Assembly (NCBI GenBank): GCA_022360175.1
Contig: JAKSDI010000164.1
Span: 29,917-93,916, forward strand
From: Chitinophagales bacterium
GTDB taxonomy: Bacteria > Bacteroidota > Bacteroidia > Chitinophagales > Saprospiraceae
DNA: 64,000 nt
Direction of reading: 5' to 3'
The notes under the pieces are model-generated. The model searched no databases, was not told the origin of the DNA, and worked only from the letters and a program-made list of their open reading frames with translations. The translations under genes were made by a program, and so were the position numbers. Below are positions 42,830-52,141 of this stretch, in pieces. Position 1 is the first letter of the stretch; each line of letters opens with the position of its first letter.

Positions 42830-43789
42830 ATGGATAACACAGTATCAATGAATATCGAGTACAGCAAACTGCAAGCAGGTAAGAACCCTGTTTTCTTTAA
42901 AAGTTTAGGTTGTAAAATAGCTGCTGATATTTATCTACCTGAAGGTTTTGATAGCGAAAAAAAATACCCAGCTATTGTTTACACAAGAGTTGGAACACAA
43001 GTTAAAGAGCAAACAGGAGCATTCTATGGCAAAAAGCTGGCTGCCAAAGGCTATGTGTTTTTGGTTTTCGACCCAATTAATTTTGGGGGTAGCGACATTC
43101 GCATCAGAAACCATGAGACGATGCACAATGTAATGCCCAATACAACGGATGCCATTAGCTTTTTAAGAACCTTCAAGTTCGTTGATAGAGACAACTTTTT
43201 TGGTTTAGGCTTATGTGGTGGCGCACCTTACATCTGCAATGTTGCCCTTGGTGATTCAAGAATTAAAGCAGTAGGAACGGTCGTTGGAAACTTTGATGCT
43301 GCTGCTGGTTTGTTTGGTACTTTCCCCAAAGAGATGATTGACCAAATGATGAATGTAGCTGCTGAAGCTCAACAAAAATATTACGAGACCGGTGAGTATG
43401 AAATGGCAAATATCTTTGGAGATATGCCCTTACCTCCACCAGAGAATGCACCTCAGCCAATTAAAGATGGTTATGACTATTATTTTGTAAGGTCAGGTCA
43501 TGACACTTATCCAAACTATACCCCTGAATATCCGACCACAAACCTGCTCTATGAAACTTCTCTTTCATTTATGTATCAGGCAAAATATTTCACTACACCG
43601 TTTTTGGTGGTAGCAGGGGAGAATGCTTTTACTAAAGCAATGGATAAAGAAGTTTACGATTTAGCAAAAGGTGAAAAAGAATGGTTTGAAATAAAAGATG
43701 CTACACAAACAAATATGTACGACGGAGAAGAATACGTTAACCAAGCCATTGATAAAATTGACGATTTTTTTAAAAAATACTCTAAATAA
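42830..43789 (+). CDS. Alpha/beta hydrolase with Cys nucleophile and no catalytic His (paralogue 1)
   Basis: A 319-residue cytoplasmic alpha/beta-hydrolase of the dienelactone-hydrolase/CocE-like type. The nucleophile elbow is GLCGG (Cys in place of Ser; about residue 132), as in dienelactone hydrolases. Preceding RVGTQVKEQTGAFYGKKLAAKGY and FDPINFGGSD are fold signatures. Near the C-terminus the paralogue has AHHDLYD with the catalytic His, but here the matching segment reads TQTNMYD, so the His is lost. It may therefore be non-hydrolytic or use another base. It overlaps functionally with the next gene, only 6 bp downstream; the pair shares about 40 percent by eye. Regulated probably by the AraC gene after it. 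Confidence 0.78.
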   Translation: MDNTVSMNIEYSKLQAGKNPVFFKSLGCKIAADIYLPEGFDSEKKYPAIVYTRVGTQVKEQTGAFYGKKLAAKGYVFLVFDPINFGGSDIRIRNHETMHNVMPNTTDAISFLRTFKFVDRDNFFGLGLCGGAPYICNVALGDSRIKAVGTVVGNFDAAAGLFGTFPKEMIDQMMNVAAEAQQKYYETGEYEMANIFGDMPLPPPENAPQPIKDGYDYYFVRSGHDTYPNYTPEYPTTNLLYETSLSFMYQAKYFTTPFLVVAGENAFTKAMDKEVYDLAKGEKEWFEIKDATQTNMYDGEEYVNQAIDKIDDFFKKYSK

Positions 43790-43795
43790 CTAACA

Positions 43796-44752
43796 ATGAA
43801 AAATACCACATTAATAAATATTGATTACAGTCAACTGCAAGCAGGAAAAAACGAAATCACTTTTCAAAGTGAAGGATATAATTTATCTGGTTTTATTTTT
43901 TTACCAGATAACTTTGACGCAGAACAAAAATATCCATCTGTGATCATAGATATTGCCAATACGCAGGTTAAGGAACAAGCAGGCGCTATCTATGGTGCTA
44001 AATTAGCGAGAAAAGGCTATGTTTCGTTTGTATTCGACCATAGAGGTTTTGGTAGTAGTGAAGGGGAGATAAAGAATTGGGAATATACTCCTTATACTTT
44101 TTCTGCAATTAGAGATGCTATTAGTTTCTTTCGTATGCATCAATTTGTTGATAGAAACAACTTCTTTGGATTTGGGATTTGCGCTGGTGCAACGAGGTTA
44201 GGATACACCGCAGTTACGGACAAAAGAATTAAGGCACTTGCAACGGTTGTTGGATGGTTTGATATGGAAAATACCTTTTTCGGTCAAGCAGGGCCTAATG
44301 GAGAACATAAACTCGTTGCTATGTTAGATGGAGTTAGTGAAGCAATTCAAAAGCAATATGAAACAGGTGAATATGCAACTATCAATAAAATGAACCAATA
44401 CAAGCCAATAACAGAAGCTTCTCCTGAATTAATAAGACACTCCTATGATTATTATGAAGTAAGGTCAAAACATACGCCTTATTCCCCGATTCAACCTTCT
44501 TTCAATTTACCAGTTGACCCAATTTATAATTTTAGCAAAATTGTCAATCGTCTTTACATGCCTTTATTGGTAGTATCTGGTTCAAGAGCATTTTCTTTAC
44601 CTATGACAGAAGCAGTATATGAGGCAGCTTCGGAGCCAAAAGAGAAATTAATTATCGAAGGCCCTGCTCATCATGATTTATATGATATTGATAAATATGT
44701 TGACCAGGCGATTGATAAAGTAGATGAGTTTTTCAAAAGGTACTCCAGGTAA
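43796..44752 (+). CDS. Alpha/beta hydrolase with Cys nucleophile (paralogue 2)
   Basis: A 318-residue cytoplasmic hydrolase, tandem paralogue of the previous product. N-terminal IDYSQLQAGKNEITFQSEGY is shared with it (IEYSKLQAGKNPVFFKSLG). The elbow is FGICAGAT (Cys nucleophile), the acid is probably in the strand LLVVSGSRAF region and the catalytic His is in GPAHHDLYD. The triad is thus plausible. RGFGSSEGEIKNW is the oxyanion-side loop. Substrate unknown; dienelactone hydrolases use a Cys in the same position. It is followed by a terminator and an AraC regulator, which may control the pair. Confidence 0.8.
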   Translation: MKNTTLINIDYSQLQAGKNEITFQSEGYNLSGFIFLPDNFDAEQKYPSVIIDIANTQVKEQAGAIYGAKLARKGYVSFVFDHRGFGSSEGEIKNWEYTPYTFSAIRDAISFFRMHQFVDRNNFFGFGICAGATRLGYTAVTDKRIKALATVVGWFDMENTFFGQAGPNGEHKLVAMLDGVSEAIQKQYETGEYATINKMNQYKPITEASPELIRHSYDYYEVRSKHTPYSPIQPSFNLPVDPIYNFSKIVNRLYMPLLVVSGSRAFSLPMTEAVYEAASEPKEKLIIEGPAHHDLYDIDKYVDQAIDKVDEFFKRYSR

Positions 44753-44768
44753 ATGTTGGACTAACATC

Positions 44769-44804
44769 AAAAATGCTTATTCATTTTATGGATGAGCATT
44801 TTTT
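44769..44804 (+). terminator. Rho-independent terminator after the hydrolase pair
   Basis: AAAAATGCTTATTCAT pairs with ATGGATGAGCATTTTT (two G-U steps), with a short loop and a terminal T-run, 17 nt after the stop codon. Confidence 0.8.
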
Positions 44805-44828
44805 GTATTTTTAAGTGAATGAATTATT

Positions 44829-45734
44829 ATGAGTGAATTTGTAAAAATAAAATCCATTAGCGAGCTGCATAAGTTTCTGGGGATTGGAAAGCCAAAACAT
44901 CCGGCTATTACAGTAATTGATTCATCAGCAATCAATCGTCCATCACAAATATATGGCAAAAAATACATTCTGGATTTTTACATGATTGCCTTAAAAAATC
45001 ATAATGGAGAAGCATTATACGGACGAAATTATTATGATTTTCAAGAAGGTGCTTTGGTATTCATGTCCCCCAATCAAGTTATCACTCCTACCAAAGCTCC
45101 AACCGAAATTTCAGAAGATGGCTGGTCTATTTATTTTCACCCATATTTTGTACTACAATCGGACTTAGGTAAAAAAATACACCAGTATTCCTTCTTTTCC
45201 TATGCCGCCAATGAATCCCTGCATTTATCAGAAGATGAAAAAGAAACCCTATTTGATTGTGTCCAAAAAATCAAAAAAGAATACAGTCAAAATATTGATA
45301 AGCACAGCCAATCTCTGATGATTTCTAATTTAGAACTACTGCTCAACTATTGTACTCGATTCTACGACCGACAGTTCTATACCCGTAGTAATCATCATCA
45401 AGATGTAGTTTCAAAAGTAGAGACTTTTCTACTTCAATATTTCAACTCTGATAACTCCCTGAATTTGGGACTACCAACGGTCAGGCAATGTGCAGAACAA
45501 GTCAATCTTTCTCCAAATTACTTGAGTGATTTGTTGAAAAAGGAAACAGGTAAAAATACCAAAGAGCATATAGATTACTATGTCCTTAAACAAGCCAAGA
45601 GCTTACTTCTAACAACCAATCGTTCGGTGAGTGAAATTGCTTATGACTTGGGTTTTGAGTATTCTCAGTCCTTTAGCAAATTTTTCAAAAAAGAAGTTGG
45701 AAGTACTCCCAATGCGTTTAGGAGATTGAATTAG
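44829..45734 (+). CDS. AraC family transcriptional regulator
   Basis: A 301-residue regulator with an N-terminal cupin-like sensing half (about 20-170; FYMIALKNHNGEALYGRNYYDFQ, GALVFMSPNQ) and a C-terminal AraC HTH pair (about 205-301; LPTVRQCAEQVNLSPNYLSDLLKKETG; then VSEIAYDLGFEYSQSFSKFFKKEVG, quoted in pieces). The second HTH is the highly conserved one and intact. Its location 77 bp after the hydrolase pair and on the same strand suggests it controls that pair. It ends 220 bp before a TonB receptor. Ligand unknown. Confidence 0.9.
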   Translation: MSEFVKIKSISELHKFLGIGKPKHPAITVIDSSAINRPSQIYGKKYILDFYMIALKNHNGEALYGRNYYDFQEGALVFMSPNQVITPTKAPTEISEDGWSIYFHPYFVLQSDLGKKIHQYSFFSYAANESLHLSEDEKETLFDCVQKIKKEYSQNIDKHSQSLMISNLELLLNYCTRFYDRQFYTRSNHHQDVVSKVETFLLQYFNSDNSLNLGLPTVRQCAEQVNLSPNYLSDLLKKETGKNTKEHIDYYVLKQAKSLLLTTNRSVSEIAYDLGFEYSQSFSKFFKKEVGSTPNAFRRLN

Positions 45735-45902
45735 ACCGTTTTAAATTGGATACAAGGAACAGAAACGCCCAATTGATTTCATCTTTTAAATTCATTTATT
45801 ATATCAGATAAAATAGTTCCCGCTCATCCTGTTAAAATATCCCATTCATAAGTTTTCTACGCCCACTAATGGATAGATAAAGCATTACTTTATTAATGGA
45901 GT

Positions 45903-45910
45903 TAAATTTG
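45903..45910 (+). promoter_or_regulatory. Bacteroidota -7 box TAAATTTG
   Basis: An exact TAnnTTTG match 45 bp before the TonB receptor start, giving a leader of normal length. No strong -33 element was identified. Confidence 0.45.
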
Positions 45911-45954
45911 CTGTAATCATTTAGAAATGCTAACAGAGCATAAATCTATATTAG

Positions 45955-48312
45955 ATGAATAAGCAAATTATCCAACTTATATCTCTTATTGTTTTTGGGT
46001 TGTTTTGCCATTTAACTCAGGCACAACAGACTATAAAGGGAATTATTATAGACAAAGATGCCCAAACACCAATAGGTTTTGCAACCATATTTGTACAAAA
46101 TAGTGAGCCTGTAATTGGGAGTACAAGTGATGTAGATGGAAGGTTTAAACTGGAGGAAGTACCATTGGGTAGACAAACTATTATTGCTACTTTTCTTGGC
46201 TACGAAACTGCTATATTGCCCAATATTGAAGTGACTGCCGGAAAAGAAGTGGTATTAGAAATTACTATGTCCGAAAGCTTCGAAACACTTGATGAAGTGG
46301 TGGTCACTGTTGAAGCTAATAAATCTGAAGCTATCAATGAGCTATCTACGGTAAGTGCCAGGACCTTGAGCGTTGAAGAGGCCAGTCGTTATGCTGCTTC
46401 CATTGCAGATCCTGCTCGTCAGGCGCAAAACTTTGCTGGTGTGACCAATGGAGGTGATGATGTTTATAATGATATTATCATTAGAGGCAATTCCCCCAGA
46501 GGGCTATTGTGGCGATTGGAAGGAATTGAAATTCTCAATCCTAATCATTTTGCTTCTCTAGGTGGATCAGGAGGTGCAGTGAGTATGCTGAGTTCGAATG
46601 TTTTGACTTCGTCTGACTTTTTCACAGGCGCATTTCCAGCCGAGTTTGGCAATGCGATGTCTGGTGTTTTTGATTTGAGATTCCGTAAAGGAAATGATGA
46701 GAAGCGGGAAACTACTATAGGTGCGGGCTTTTTGGGTTTGGAAGCTGCGGCAGAGGGGCCATTTTCTAAGAAAAAAACTGCTTCCTATTTATTCAATTAT
46801 CGTTATTCAACACTCTCTATTCTGAATGCCTTGAACATTAAAGTAGCAGGAGATGCTTTGCCTACCTACCAGGATTTGAGTTTTAATATCAATTTCAATT
46901 CAAAGCGCTTAGGCAACTTTAATGTTTTTGGAGTAGGAGGTATTACTAATGCAGATTTTCAAACGGAACAGGAGAGTCAGCCTAATATTTTTGACAACGA
47001 AATAGACGATGCTGCTACGGGAATGATGGGAATCAAGCATTTGAAATTTATAAATCAAAGTGCCTATATCAAAACAATAGGAGTAGTGGCATTGAGCAAT
47101 ACCTCGTATCAATATAACATCATAGAAAATAGCATTTTGAGACCGGACTACGAGGAAGAAAGCCAAAGGCAACAATATCGCATTTCGACTATGTATAACC
47201 ACAAGTTTAATGCAAAACATGTTTGGCGGTCGGGTATTATTTTTAGTAATCTGACGAGTGATTATTCCTACAAGACGAATGAGGATAATATTTTTAGAAC
47301 GACTTTAGATATTGGAGGTTCTTCTAATCAGTGGCAGGCTTACAGTCAATGGAAATGGCGAATGACTAAAGACCTGACTTTAAATACAGGCTTTCACTAT
47401 CTGCATTATGCTCTTACCAAGCAGAATTCTTTTGAACCCAGATTAGGGCTGAAATGGAAAATCAATGATAAACAATCCTTGAATCTTGGTGGCGGAATAC
47501 ATAGTAGGGTAGAGGATAATACGGTATACCTGGTAGAAATATTTAATGGTAATGATACTCTTCAACCTAACAAAAACTTAGGCCTAGGGAAAGCTGCACA
47601 TCTGGTTTTGGGATATGATTTGAACATCAATCGTCATATGCGACTAAAATTGGAAGCGTATTATCAGTCATTGTATGACATTCCAATTTCTTCTAACGCT
47701 CAGGAAAACTTTTCAGTGGTAAATGCACAATCTGCTTATGATTTTGTATATCGAGAAGATACTTTACTCAATAATGGAACTGGCAGAAACTACGGTATAG
47801 AACTAACTTTAGAGCGATTCTTACATGATGATTTCTACTACCTGGCCACTTTATCTTTGTATCAATCTGAGTTTAGCATGAACGGTAATACCTATTTCAA
47901 TAGCCTTTTCAATGGAAATTATGTTTTTAATGCTTTAGCGGGGAAGGATTTTTTGCTGGGAAAAGACAAGAAGAATGTGCTTGGATTGAATGTAAAAGCT
48001 ACTTTTTTTGGTGGGCAACGATTTACTGAAATTGACTTAACGGCATCCAGGGAGGCTGGATATACCATGTATTCTTCTACACCATTTACAGAGAAGCTTG
48101 ATGATTATTACCGCTTTGATATAGGCATTAATTATAAGATCAACTCTCATCGCTCAACACATACTTTTAGCTTTAATATCCAAAATATTACAAATCGATT
48201 AAATGAGCGCTCAAGGAATAGTTTTTATGACCTTGTTACGGATCAAATTGTTGTTCGCAAGACCACTCAAGCAGGATTAATACCTGTATTACAATATACT
48301 GTCAGCTTTTAA
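45955..48312 (+). CDS. TonB-dependent receptor with carboxypeptidase-regulatory-like N-terminus
   Basis: A 785-residue outer-membrane receptor. Signal peptide (LISLIVFGLFCHLTQAQ), a carboxypeptidase-D-regulatory-like domain at about 22-110 (IKGIIIDKDAQTPIGFATIF, GSTSDVDGRFKLEEVPLG), a plug domain (about 125-240; DPARQAQNFAGV, NDIIIRGNSPRGLLWRLEGI), and a 22-strand-type barrel to the C-terminus, which ends in the aromatic beta signal (QYTVSF). No SusD partner, so it is not a standard glycan utilisation pair; substrate could be a siderophore, peptide or metal complex. No TonB box is recognisable with confidence. Monocistronic, with a -7 box at 45903. Confidence 0.92.
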   Translation: MNKQIIQLISLIVFGLFCHLTQAQQTIKGIIIDKDAQTPIGFATIFVQNSEPVIGSTSDVDGRFKLEEVPLGRQTIIATFLGYETAILPNIEVTAGKEVVLEITMSESFETLDEVVVTVEANKSEAINELSTVSARTLSVEEASRYAASIADPARQAQNFAGVTNGGDDVYNDIIIRGNSPRGLLWRLEGIEILNPNHFASLGGSGGAVSMLSSNVLTSSDFFTGAFPAEFGNAMSGVFDLRFRKGNDEKRETTIGAGFLGLEAAAEGPFSKKKTASYLFNYRYSTLSILNALNIKVAGDALPTYQDLSFNINFNSKRLGNFNVFGVGGITNADFQTEQESQPNIFDNEIDDAATGMMGIKHLKFINQSAYIKTIGVVALSNTSYQYNIIENSILRPDYEEESQRQQYRISTMYNHKFNAKHVWRSGIIFSNLTSDYSYKTNEDNIFRTTLDIGGSSNQWQAYSQWKWRMTKDLTLNTGFHYLHYALTKQNSFEPRLGLKWKINDKQSLNLGGGIHSRVEDNTVYLVEIFNGNDTLQPNKNLGLGKAAHLVLGYDLNINRHMRLKLEAYYQSLYDIPISSNAQENFSVVNAQSAYDFVYREDTLLNNGTGRNYGIELTLERFLHDDFYYLATLSLYQSEFSMNGNTYFNSLFNGNYVFNALAGKDFLLGKDKKNVLGLNVKATFFGGQRFTEIDLTASREAGYTMYSSTPFTEKLDDYYRFDIGINYKINSHRSTHTFSFNIQNITNRLNERSRNSFYDLVTDQIVVRKTTQAGLIPVLQYTVSF

Positions 48313-48470
48313 ATCCCTTCGTTCTGCTTGTTCAGTTTACGACTTCAAATTGCTGTATGGGTAGTTTTAAAATTGTATATTGGATTCGAATTTTAAAGAG
48401 GCCTGGCCGCGAGTTTTAATACGGCCACCTATTTAAAAATACTCGCTACAATTTGACCTAAAAGCGGAAA

Positions 48471-49199
48471 ATGTCAGAACAAGTAGAATTTTGCAAGCGC
48501 TGTAAGAATGAATTAAATGGAAATTTCTGTTCGAATTGTGGAAAGCCTCGATCGCTAAAAAGAATAGATGGAAAATATATCCTATCTGAAATAGGGAGTG
48601 TTTTAAATTTTGATAAGGGAATACTTTATACCATAAGGGAGTTATTGCTAAGGCCTGGGCAAAACATTCAAAATTTCATAAATGAAGATAGAAACAGGCT
48701 TGTAAAACCTATCATTTTTATCATTATCTGCTCATTAATTTACACCATAGTCCAGCAGCTGTTGCATTTTGAGGATGCTTATGTAAGTTATTTGGGGCCG
48801 AGCGATTCTGCTGCCACAAAAATTTTTGGATGGATTCAAAGAAACTATGGGTACGCTAATATTTTAATGGCCATTTTTATAGCCTTTTGGATTAGGGTCT
48901 TTTTTAGAAAGCACGGCTATAACCTGTTTGAGATACTGATTCTACTATGCTTTGTTATGGGAGTTGGTATGTTGATATATTCCATTTTTGGAACTTTGGA
49001 AAGCTTTACAAATTGGAGAGTACTGCACATTGGAGGTATTCTTGGAGTAACTTATGCAGCCTGGGCAATTGGGCGTTTTTTTGGCAAGGCTCAAAAAGTG
49101 AATTACCTGAAAGGCTTTATATCCTATTTATTGGGTATGACAACTTTTAATGTTCTGGCAATAATTTTAGGCTTCTTAATTGACCAGATTGTAAAATAA
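48471..49199 (+). CDS. DUF3667-like zinc-ribbon membrane protein
   Basis: A 242-residue protein. A four-Cys zinc ribbon at the N-terminus (FCKRCKNELNGNFCSNCGKP, residues 7-26) is followed by ILYTIRELLLRPGQNIQNFI and RNRLVKPIIFIIICSLIYTIV, which match the DUF3667 layout. Four or five membrane helices follow (about 80-100, 125-145, 150-175, 180-200, 215-238). Role unknown; such proteins sit in the inner membrane with the ribbon inside the cell. Confidence 0.82.
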   Translation: MSEQVEFCKRCKNELNGNFCSNCGKPRSLKRIDGKYILSEIGSVLNFDKGILYTIRELLLRPGQNIQNFINEDRNRLVKPIIFIIICSLIYTIVQQLLHFEDAYVSYLGPSDSAATKIFGWIQRNYGYANILMAIFIAFWIRVFFRKHGYNLFEILILLCFVMGVGMLIYSIFGTLESFTNWRVLHIGGILGVTYAAWAIGRFFGKAQKVNYLKGFISYLLGMTTFNVLAIILGFLIDQIVK

Positions 49200-49398
49200 A
49201 TCTATACTCACCCCAACTTTATACATAATACCTCTCGCCTTAATAGTATAAGGGAATTTAGAATTTATATCAAATGAGTTTTTAACGGAAGGAAGAACTT
49301 GAAGTATACTGTGATATAGGCTCTACTACTCATCGCATTACAAAAATATCCGCTCGTATCTAATTTGTCCTGGCACTTATTCAACTAAAACATATACC

Positions 49399-50754
49399 AT
49401 GAAAAAGACGCTCTTTATACTTATTACGATTATACCATTAATAAGCCATTTAGGCTACAGCCAAAAAATAGATGGCGGAAATCAGCATACGGTGATGTTG
49501 ACTAACAATGGGGAAGTATGGACAATGGGGAAGAATGAATATGGCGAATTGGGAGACAGTACATTCATTCGGAAAATTTATCCTGTAAAAGTAAATGGTT
49601 TACCAACAATCAAAAGCATTTCAAGAGGCTATAAACACACATTGGCAATAGACATTGAAGGTAAGGTATGGTCCTGGGGGTGGAATAATTATGGGCAACT
49701 ATCAGCAGAATTGCCATCAAATTATAATTATCCACAGAAAGTAAAAGGAATAGAAGATGTTATTGCCGTAGAAGGAGGACACTGGCATACAATTGCTTTA
49801 AAATCAAATGGAGACGTATGGTCCTGGGGACATAATTTTTATGGAGAATTAGGGAATGGCAATAGAGAACATAGTGAGATACCCCAGAAGGTCATAAATG
49901 CAAAGCATATTAAGGAAATAGCATCAGTTGGTTATTACACATTAGCTTTGGATGAGCAAGGTGACATTTGGGCCTGGGGAGATAATAATTATGGGCAATT
50001 AGGGGATGGAACAAGGAAATTGTCAAAGGAAGCAAAGAAACTTAAAGGTATTTCAGATATAGTTTCGGTAGCGACAGGTTGGCATCATTCTATGGCTCTG
50101 TCAAAAGATGGGCGCGTATGGATGTGGGGAGATAACCCATATGGGCAATTGGGTTTAGGAGATTATGAAGATCGTTTGCTTCCAACATTGGTGGAGGGCC
50201 TGCCAAAAATAAAACGCATAGCTTGTGGAAGTTGGCATAGTATGGCTTTGGATGAGAATGGAAATGTTTGGACATGGGGTAGAAATGAAAATGGAATGCT
50301 GGGGAATGGAAAATTGTCAAATAGTACAACTCCTGTACAAATTGAGCTTGGGAATATACAAGATATTGGAGCAGGTTGTTTCCAATCCATTGCCATTGAT
50401 AAGGAGGATAGGATTTTTGTGTGGGGAGAAAATTGGAATGGCCAGTTAGGCATTGGTAATTATGACCGGAAATTGGAGCCTACTCAATCAATTTTAAGTT
50501 TTAGTGGCGAACTAATGCTTGATTCAAGTGCCACAACAGAGCTGATAGATGAAGCCAAGGCAGGCTTACAATTAGTAAATGTAGATGTTGTAAATGTTGA
50601 AGAGAGTAACGAAGGCCATAATAATGAAAACAAAGGAACAGTCAGGATATTCATTTCGCATAACAAAAAATTCCTCCTCAGCTTTGCTCTAAATATCATT
50701 TTATTGCTGGTGCTGTATAGGAGAAAATTTAAAACACGGGCTGAGACTGCTTAA
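49399..50754 (+). CDS. RCC1-repeat protein, exported and membrane-anchored
   Basis: A 451-residue protein with a signal peptide (LFILITIIPLISHLGYSQ) and about seven RCC1 repeats (for example GEVWTMGKNEYGELGDST, GKVWSWGWNNYGQL, GDVWSWGHNFYGELGNG, GDIWAWGDNNYGQLGDG, GRVWMWGDNPYGQLGLG, GNVWTWGRNENGMLGNG, DRIFVWGENWNGQLGIG). These should form one seven-bladed propeller. A hydrophobic segment close to the C-terminus (FLLSFALNIILLLVLY, about 425-441) followed by Arg/Lys would anchor it. RCC1 propellers bind proteins; the bacterial ones have no settled role. Confidence 0.85.
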   Translation: MKKTLFILITIIPLISHLGYSQKIDGGNQHTVMLTNNGEVWTMGKNEYGELGDSTFIRKIYPVKVNGLPTIKSISRGYKHTLAIDIEGKVWSWGWNNYGQLSAELPSNYNYPQKVKGIEDVIAVEGGHWHTIALKSNGDVWSWGHNFYGELGNGNREHSEIPQKVINAKHIKEIASVGYYTLALDEQGDIWAWGDNNYGQLGDGTRKLSKEAKKLKGISDIVSVATGWHHSMALSKDGRVWMWGDNPYGQLGLGDYEDRLLPTLVEGLPKIKRIACGSWHSMALDENGNVWTWGRNENGMLGNGKLSNSTTPVQIELGNIQDIGAGCFQSIAIDKEDRIFVWGENWNGQLGIGNYDRKLEPTQSILSFSGELMLDSSATTELIDEAKAGLQLVNVDVVNVEESNEGHNNENKGTVRIFISHNKKFLLSFALNIILLLVLYRRKFKTRAETA

Positions 50755-50836
50755 TACAAAAAACGTATAATTTGATTAATGTCTGCCAGCTAGCTCTAAT
50801 ACAAATAAAAATATACCAGGGTGGAATAGAGCGAGT

Positions 50837-50893
50837 CCACGGATTACTCGAAGTGCACGAAATTCGTGAAATATGTGTAATTCGTGGACTTAC
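50837..50893. terminator. Structured spacer between convergent genes
   Basis: GTCCACG near 50837 and CGTGGAC near 50882 are the ends of a long imperfect hairpin with an inner CACGAA/TTCGTG stem. The wording TCCACGnATTAC resembles blocks in the 25990-26700 duplication, so it may be part of another dispersed repeat. It sits between the stops of the RCC1 and TenA-like genes. Confidence 0.5.
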
Positions 50894-50897
50894 TCTA

Positions 50898-51593
50898 TTA
50901 TTCAGTTGCCGACTTAAAATTCTCTAATTCATAGTTCATAGCTGCGCGATAAAGCTCCATTGCTTTGTCGGTATCAAGGCTACCAGGATATTTATTTTGG
51001 AAGTAACTTATAAAATTGCCCATAGCATAAGCTCCATCAGGATAGTTATTGCCGGTGATCCAGGGAGCATATAAATTGCCTTTTGAAGGTGGGCTAAGCT
51101 CTTTACCCAACCAGGCCCAAAGGTATTCACAAGGTAGCATGACGATCAGGGAATAAATGGGATCTTCAGTAGCTGCTGTGTTAGATTCAAAAGCGGAATA
51201 TTCTTTGCAGGCATCAGTGGGTACGACCCCATTAGCATCTTTTATATGCCATTTTTTGGGGAAAGTCTTGTTGTAGCTATCATAGCTATTATATTTCTTC
51301 ATTAAGAATGCTTTCAAGGTAGGATCGGTAGCCCTGTTTGCAGCACCGAGATAATCGCTGGCACCATGAAAACAGTAATAGGCATCACTTACATTGAAGC
51401 CACCATATACAACAGGATCAAGTGTTCCTTCCTTAATGCCTTGTATAAACGGCGTTTTTATTACTTCATCGGCAATGTCTGTACAAGATTGCCACAATTT
51501 CCAAAATAAAGATCCAGCTTCGGGAGAAGCTTTAGAGACCTGATGTTCCTTAATGAATTGAGGATCTAGCTGAATACTTCGATTATTTTTCAT
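50898..51593 (-). CDS. TenA/PqqC-like (haem-oxygenase fold) protein
   Basis: A 231-residue all-helical cytoplasmic protein. The start at 51593 (MKNNRSIQLD) is preferred to an in-frame ATG at 51623. It has LFWKLWQSCTDIADEVIKTPFIQGI and FNVSDAYYCFHGASDYL near the N-terminus and LIVMLPCEYLWAWLGKEL later, the pattern of TenA-like aminopyrimidine aminohydrolases: acidic residue in the D-x-YY helix and Cys in MLPC. True TenA has a catalytic Cys in a YPCxxLY-like position, so this could be the same residue. No thiamin genes are near, so thiamin salvage is not established. Confidence 0.65.
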   Translation of the reverse strand: MKNNRSIQLDPQFIKEHQVSKASPEAGSLFWKLWQSCTDIADEVIKTPFIQGIKEGTLDPVVYGGFNVSDAYYCFHGASDYLGAANRATDPTLKAFLMKKYNSYDSYNKTFPKKWHIKDANGVVPTDACKEYSAFESNTAATEDPIYSLIVMLPCEYLWAWLGKELSPPSKGNLYAPWITGNNYPDGAYAMGNFISYFQNKYPGSLDTDKAMELYRAAMNYELENFKSATE

Positions 51594-51693
51594 GCAAAAA
51601 AGGTTAAAGGTGATAGTAGACAAATATAATGCATAATCAAATTTTATTGCTGTTTCTAGAAGAATGGAGTCATAAATTCCTCATTAAACTTTA

Positions 51694-51737
51694 TTCTACA
51701 CTTGTAGAATTAAGATAATTGTTCTACATTTGTAGAA
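51694..51737. promoter_or_regulatory. Twin BlaI/MecI-type operators overlapping the -33 and -7 promoter elements
   Basis: TTCTACACTTGTAGAA (51694-51709) and TTCTACATTTGTAGAA (51722-51737) are 16-bp dyads of the TACAnnTGTA type bound by BlaI/MecI dimers. The second contains the exact -7 box TACATTTG (51725-51732). The TTG of the first (51702-51704) lies 20 bp upstream of it, the usual -33 spacing. Binding would block both promoter elements of the blaI gene at 51773. Confidence 0.85.
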
Positions 51738-51772
51738 ATAAGTTGTATTTATGATTAAATAAGTTGAAACAC

Positions 51773-52141
51773 ATGAAACTCTCCAAGTCGGAAGAAAAGA
51801 TAATGGGATATCTCTGGCAGCTCAAGCGAGCTTCTTTAAAAGAGATTATAAATTGTTATCCTGACCCTAAGCCTGCAATGACTACGGTAGCCACCTTGTT
51901 AAAGCGGATGGTTGATAAAGCAGTGATTGCTTTTGAGCAAGAAGGAAAGGCAAGAATGTACTATCCTGTAGTTGAAAAGAAGACATACTTCAGTAAAAAC
52001 CTCAATGATATTGTCACTCGGTTTTTTGATGATTCACCTATTCAGTTTGCTTCCTTTTTCACTAAGGAAAGTGATTTCTCAAAAGAGGAATTAGAAGATT
52101 TGAAGAAGATTATTGACCAGCAAATAAAGAATTTAGAATGA
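51773..52141 (+). CDS. blaI: BlaI/MecI/CopY family repressor
   Basis: A 122-residue winged-helix repressor. SKSEEKIMGYLWQLKRASLKEIINCYPDPKPAMTTVATLLKRM covers the DNA-binding domain, where the recognition helix is MTTVATLLKR (about 40-49). The C-terminal FFTKESDFSKEELEDLKKIID is the dimerisation helix. The ATG at 51773 is chosen; TTG at 51764 is also open. Two dyads in the promoter fit autoregulation. It overlaps the M56 peptidase gene by 4 bp (ATGA), the classic blaI-blaR1 arrangement in which the sensor protease relieves repression. What is induced besides these two genes is not visible; no beta-lactamase is adjacent. Confidence 0.92.
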   Translation: MKLSKSEEKIMGYLWQLKRASLKEIINCYPDPKPAMTTVATLLKRMVDKAVIAFEQEGKARMYYPVVEKKTYFSKNLNDIVTRFFDDSPIQFASFFTKESDFSKEELEDLKKIIDQQIKNLE

